DNA from: Candidatus Humimicrobium oleiphilum
Lineage (GTDB): Bacteria; Actinomycetota; Humimicrobiia; Humimicrobiales; Humimicrobiaceae
Direction: 5' to 3'
Assembly (NCBI GenBank): GCA_002304935.1
Contig: DBPS01000056.1
Span: forward strand, 948-35,833
DNA length: 34,886 nt
Shown: positions 31,997 through 34,886 of the stretch, piece after piece
Numbering within the stretch: position 1 is the first letter of the stretch
Layout of the letters: every line of letters starts with the position of its first letter
Notes under the pieces: generated by a model
Database searches by the model: none
Told to the model about the DNA's origin: nothing
What the model saw: the letters and a program-made list of their open reading frames with translations, nothing else
Program-made: the position numbers and the translations under genes

Positions 31997-32791
31997 ATGG
32001 CTTATTTTTTTAAAAAAAAGCCGGCTGAAAAAGAAGACGAAGAAAAAAAAGAAGAAAGAGGCGACAATCCTGTAAATTCTTTTTTTGAAGATGAATCCGG
32101 CGGGAAAAAGATGTCTTTTATTGATCATCTTGACGAGCTCAGAAAGCGCCTTCTTGTTGTGATGATTATTTTTGCTGTTGCTTTTATTGCTTTTTATCCT
32201 TTCCATTCAAAAATACTTGATTTTCTAAAATTATCTTTTCTGGATACCGAGCTTGTTTTTCTGGAAGTAATGGAACCTTTTCTTGTCAATATAAAGATTT
32301 CATTTTTCTGTGCAGTCATAGCTGTTTCTCCTTTTCTTGCTTATCAGGTAGCAGTTTTTATTTCACCGGCTTTAACTGCCAAAATAAAAAAATATATGAT
32401 AGTGATATTAATACTGTTCTTTATCCTTTTTGCTTCAGGATTTTATTTTGGTTATAAATTACTGATACCGTCAGCAATGAAATGGCTTTTAAGCCAGGGC
32501 TCAAACCTTGAGCCTGCAATAAGTGTCAGCAGATATGTAAGCTTTGTAGGATGGTTTCTTGTAGGAGCCGGTCTTGCTTTTGAAATACCTCTGGTATTGT
32601 TATTTTTAATCAAAGCAGGAGTTTTAAAGATCGCTACCCTGAGAAGACAATGGCGGATAGTGTATATTATTATTCTTTTACTGAGTGCGCTCATTACTCC
32701 TGACTGGAGTCCGGTTACGATGGCTGTTCTTGCTGTCCCTATGATTTTACTTTATGAATTATCTCTGCTGCTTGCGAAAATTTTTAAATGA
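31997..32791 (+). CDS. tatC: Sec-independent protein translocase TatC
   Basis: The protein has 264 residues and six predicted membrane segments. The N-terminal cytosolic region is charged and longer than usual (about 35 residues, EKEDEEKKEERGD), leading into the TatC signature SFIDHLDELRKRLLVVMI. The conserved Glu region before segment 3 and the segment patterns IAVSPFLAYQVAVFISPALT and FVGWFLVGAGLAFEIPLVL follow the family. TatC is the receptor for twin-arginine signal peptides of folded proteins. It starts 10 bases after the second CapA gene and precedes tatA. Confidence 0.93.
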   Translation: MAYFFKKKPAEKEDEEKKEERGDNPVNSFFEDESGGKKMSFIDHLDELRKRLLVVMIIFAVAFIAFYPFHSKILDFLKLSFLDTELVFLEVMEPFLVNIKISFFCAVIAVSPFLAYQVAVFISPALTAKIKKYMIVILILFFILFASGFYFGYKLLIPSAMKWLLSQGSNLEPAISVSRYVSFVGWFLVGAGLAFEIPLVLLFLIKAGVLKIATLRRQWRIVYIIILLLSALITPDWSPVTMAVLAVPMILLYELSLLLAKIFK

Positions 32792-32822
32792 TTGATTTTT
32801 AATATATAATATATTAACTTTC

Positions 32823-32858
32823 TTTAAAGGATTTAAAGGATTTAAAGGATATAAAGGA
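32823..32858. repeat. Four tandem 9-base repeats upstream of tatA
   Basis: The unit TTTAAAGGA occurs four times in a row (the last as TATAAAGGA) between tatC and tatA, ending 41 bases before the tatA ATG. Each unit contains an AAAGGA core like a ribosome-binding site, but none is at the right distance from tatA. Confidence 0.9.
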
Positions 32859-32899
32859 TTTTTTTAATTTAAAACATCTAAATCAGAAGGGGTGCTTAA

Positions 32900-33109
32900 A
32901 TGTTTGGATTAGGCTGGCAGGAATTATTGATAATTCTAATAATTGCCCTGATAATATTTGGACCCAGAAAGCTGCCCGAGATCGGCAAATCACTTGGACA
33001 GGCAATCAATGGTTTTAAGGAAAGCACTAAAAAAGCTTCCGATGAAGTAAAAAAGGAAGTTGCAGATATTGAAAAAACAGTAAATAGTGACGGCAGCCCA
33101 AAAGCCTGA
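32900..33109 (+). CDS. tatA: Twin-arginine translocase subunit TatA/E
   Basis: The protein has 69 residues with the full TatA plan: a short N-terminus (MFGLGWQ), one membrane helix (ELLIILIIALIIFGP), the hinge RKLPEIGKSLGQAINGFKE with the conserved Gly-Pro and Phe, and a charged amphipathic tail. TatA oligomers form the passage for folded Tat substrates. AGAAGGGG lies seven bases before the ATG. No TatB is in the window, so this looks like a minimal TatAC system. It ends nine bases from the convergent Memo-AMMECR1 gene. Confidence 0.97.
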   Translation: MFGLGWQELLIILIIALIIFGPRKLPEIGKSLGQAINGFKESTKKASDEVKKEVADIEKTVNSDGSPKA

Positions 33110-33118
33110 ATAATTTAT

Positions 33119-34594
33119 TTAGCTGGTGAATTCATCATCATTAAATACTGTTGCTGAAAATATATATATCTCGCAATTTTTTTCTTTCCAGCAGGATTCC
33201 GACAGACCGGCTTTTCTACATGTTTGTCCTAGAAACTCTGTCCTGTCCCAGTTATAATCTGTTGCAACCTGAGGCAAAAGAAGACCCTGGTAAAAACCCT
33301 TTTTGATAAAAAGTCCGTGTCTGCCTACTTCAATCTGATTTATATCATTTATCAGCATGAATGGTGATAGAACAGAAATCTCGATTTCAATATCATCCAG
33401 TTCATTTTTACTTACAGGATAAAATCTTGGGTCATTTAAAGCAGCTTCTCTTGCCATTTTTTTTACTGTCTCCCACAGCGGTATAGAAGCCCTTATATTA
33501 CCAATGCATCCTCTTAAATTTCCTGATACTGAAAGAGTCACGAAAGCACCACATTTTTCGTTTAGGACAGAGTCATTTATTGATGGATATGAAACATTTG
33601 TTTCCAGTACCGAGGATATTATTGATTTCCTTGCAATTTCCAGCAGAATTTTCTTCTGATCATCGCTTAATCTCATGCTGGATAAATTATTTTCCTTATT
33701 TATTTTTCCGGTTTTATCTTCATCTTCAGATTCATTTTCCTGATTAGCCGCGAGCTGTTTATTGTTTTCGGTGAAAATAGCTGCCGAAAGATAGCCGACT
33801 ACTGCCTGTCTTTCTCCTGAAACATCTCCGGAATTCTGGTATTTCAGAATGGCTGCTTTGTTTGCCCCCATTTTTTTTGCAGCTATCATTGCAGCTATAA
33901 CAGGTCCTCCCCCGCACATCTCAATATCATTTTTTAAGAATTCGGTTTCCAGATTATCTATATCAAATTTGGAAACCAGCTCTTCGACCTTTCCATCAAG
34001 CAGCACAGCTTCTCCATACTGATGATAATGCGACAGATCGGTAGAAGCCACAACGAGGATATTCTGACCGGCAAAAGCCTCACCTACTGCTTTTCCTATG
34101 CATTCGATGTTTCGTTTGTTCTGAGCTCCGATAACTACGGGAATAAATTTAAAATCTTTATAAATATATTGCAGAAAAGGAAGCTGGACTTCTATGCTGT
34201 GTTCATTATAATGGCCATTTTCTGAAAACTTTATGGTTTTATCATAATCCACCAGAAGCTGGCACCTTTCTTTATCTATATTGATTTTACCGAGCGGCGT
34301 GTTATATGCATCTCCATCATAAACAGAGATATAATCAAAATATTCAGAATGAGAAGGTGCGATTATTATAATGCTGTCATATTTTTTACCGGCTATTTGT
34401 TTATAGGAAAATGCAGCTACCTGACCAGAGTAAATATATCCGGCATGCGGACAGATTATAGCTTTTATATTTTTTAAATTATAGTTTTCTGCATTTTTAA
34501 GAAAATCTTCTATCTGGAGTTTGAGAACGTAAGGATCGTTTGAATAAAAAGAGCCTGCCACTAAGCTGTCTCTTATTTTTTCATATCTGTTCAT
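33119..34594 (-). CDS. Fusion of AmmeMemoRadiSam protein B (Memo) and protein A (AMMECR1)
   Basis: The protein has 491 residues with two normally separate domains. Residues 1-275 are a Memo (MEMO1-like) dioxygenase-type domain with CPHAGYIYSG (His50), APSHSEY (His82), HYNEHSIEVQLPFL, STDLSHYHQYG and MCGGGP (Cys227); His50, His82 and Cys227 correspond to the iron- or copper-binding residues of human MEMO1. Residues 276-305 are a charged linker (NQENESEDEDKTGKINKENN). Residues 306-491 are AMMECR1, with the signature LRGCIGNIRASIPLWETV. In bacteria and archaea these two domains occur with a radical SAM protein as a system of unknown function. The partner is not in the window. GGGGGG lies seven bases before the ATG. 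Confidence 0.93.
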   Translation of the reverse strand: MNRYEKIRDSLVAGSFYSNDPYVLKLQIEDFLKNAENYNLKNIKAIICPHAGYIYSGQVAAFSYKQIAGKKYDSIIIIAPSHSEYFDYISVYDGDAYNTPLGKINIDKERCQLLVDYDKTIKFSENGHYNEHSIEVQLPFLQYIYKDFKFIPVVIGAQNKRNIECIGKAVGEAFAGQNILVVASTDLSHYHQYGEAVLLDGKVEELVSKFDIDNLETEFLKNDIEMCGGGPVIAAMIAAKKMGANKAAILKYQNSGDVSGERQAVVGYLSAAIFTENNKQLAANQENESEDEDKTGKINKENNLSSMRLSDDQKKILLEIARKSIISSVLETNVSYPSINDSVLNEKCGAFVTLSVSGNLRGCIGNIRASIPLWETVKKMAREAALNDPRFYPVSKNELDDIEIEISVLSPFMLINDINQIEVGRHGLFIKKGFYQGLLLPQVATDYNWDRTEFLGQTCRKAGLSESCWKEKNCEIYIFSATVFNDDEFTS

Positions 34595-34794
34595 TTTATC
34601 CCCCCTGATGAGGATTGATTGATATTAACCGGAACTTAAAAGCCTTTAATATAAATTTAATCATATTTCTTATAATTATAAAAAATTAAAATTAAAAAAA
34701 CTAATCTTTAAGTTATTGTTTTTACAGAGTTAATATATTGGAAAAAGCATGATTTGGTATTTAAATATCTACTATATGTGAGGGGAATTTATCC

Positions 34795-34823
34795 TTGACA
34801 ATATAGCTTCAGATTAAGATAAT
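34795..34823 (+). promoter_or_regulatory. Promoter of the terminal tRNA gene
   Basis: A perfect TTGACA (34795-34800) is followed after 17 bases by GATAAT (34818-34823), five of six matches to the -10 consensus. Transcription would start about 30 bases before the tRNA. Confidence 0.7.
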
Positions 34824-34860
34824 ATTTAAGCAATTTGAATTGGAAACATTTTTTTATTTT

Positions 34861-34886
34861 GCTGGTGTAGCTCAATTGGTAGAGCA
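34861..34886 (+). tRNA. Partial tRNA, probably tRNA-Thr (cut by window end)
   Basis: The last 26 bases read GCTGGTGTAGCTCAATTGG and then TAGAGCA: a seven-base acceptor strand, T at position 8, and a complete D arm with the GCTC/GAGC stem and the TTGGTAGA loop. The opening resembles bacterial tRNA-Thr, but the anticodon is outside the window, so the amino acid is a guess. Confidence 0.85.

Noticed and set aside
1..34886. CRISPR arrays, insertion sequences, prophage genes
   Set aside because: No spaced repeat arrays, transposase motifs or phage structural genes were seen on either strand.

Overview
The window is AT-rich DNA from a free-living bacterium using the standard code. Genes carry Shine-Dalgarno sites and ATG, GTG or TTG starts. 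The gene content points to an anaerobe with a redox-rich, sulfide-based metabolism: a single-cluster ferredoxin with an extra cysteine pair, rubredoxin, the aspartate-semialdehyde sulfurtransferase pair, a Thermotoga/Clostridia-type GlpA/GlpB/DUF1667 cluster and a Memo-AMMECR1 fusion. No 16S rRNA gene is present, so the phylum is not set. A low-GC anaerobic lineage, probably uncultivated, is an inference only. No transposon, prophage or CRISPR array is visible.

Layout. 1-3.6 kb is defence-like: the 3' end of a type I restriction HsdR gene, an HTH-Panacea antitoxin with a RelE/ParE-like toxin two bases downstream, and a convergent Imm-5-like putative immunity gene. 3.6-7.7 kb is a complete riboflavin operon on the minus strand (ribD, riboflavin synthase, ribBA, ribH). 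It is led by an FMN riboswitch with an extended -10 promoter upstream and a clear terminator hairpin downstream. 7.8-13.2 kb holds a secreted bactofilin-like membrane protein, a ferredoxin, a cyclophilin-like protein, a bacterial eRF1-like protein, an RRM RNA-binding protein with its own promoter and terminator, and a lysophospholipase-like hydrolase. 13.2-17.3 kb is a minus-strand redox operon: an FMN TIM-barrel protein, a GlpA-like dehydrogenase with a BFD [2Fe-2S] domain, a second FAD oxidoreductase and a DUF1667 protein. The GlpA-like frame lacks any ordinary start codon in front of its FAD motif.

17.4-23 kb holds a CtaB-like prenyltransferase, an unknown protein, a TPR membrane protein, a GNAT acetyltransferase, YchF, a DUF5661 protein and rubredoxin. 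23-28 kb links homocysteine synthesis from sulfide (DUF39 sulfurtransferase, NIL-ferredoxin and, 3 kb away, a UPF0280 protein) with a ParA ATPase and two bactofilins. 28.2-33.1 kb holds two tandem CapA-family lipoproteins followed by tatC and tatA. 33.1-34.6 kb is the Memo-AMMECR1 fusion. The window ends inside a tRNA, probably tRNA-Thr, preceded by a strong promoter.

The items most worth following up are the Panacea toxin-antitoxin pair, the riboflavin enzyme with altered DHBP-synthase active-site residues, the missing start codon of the GlpA-like gene, the eRF1-like protein without a GGQ loop, the UPF0280/DUF39/NIL-ferredoxin neighbourhood, the ParA-bactofilin group and the Memo-AMMECR1 fusion.
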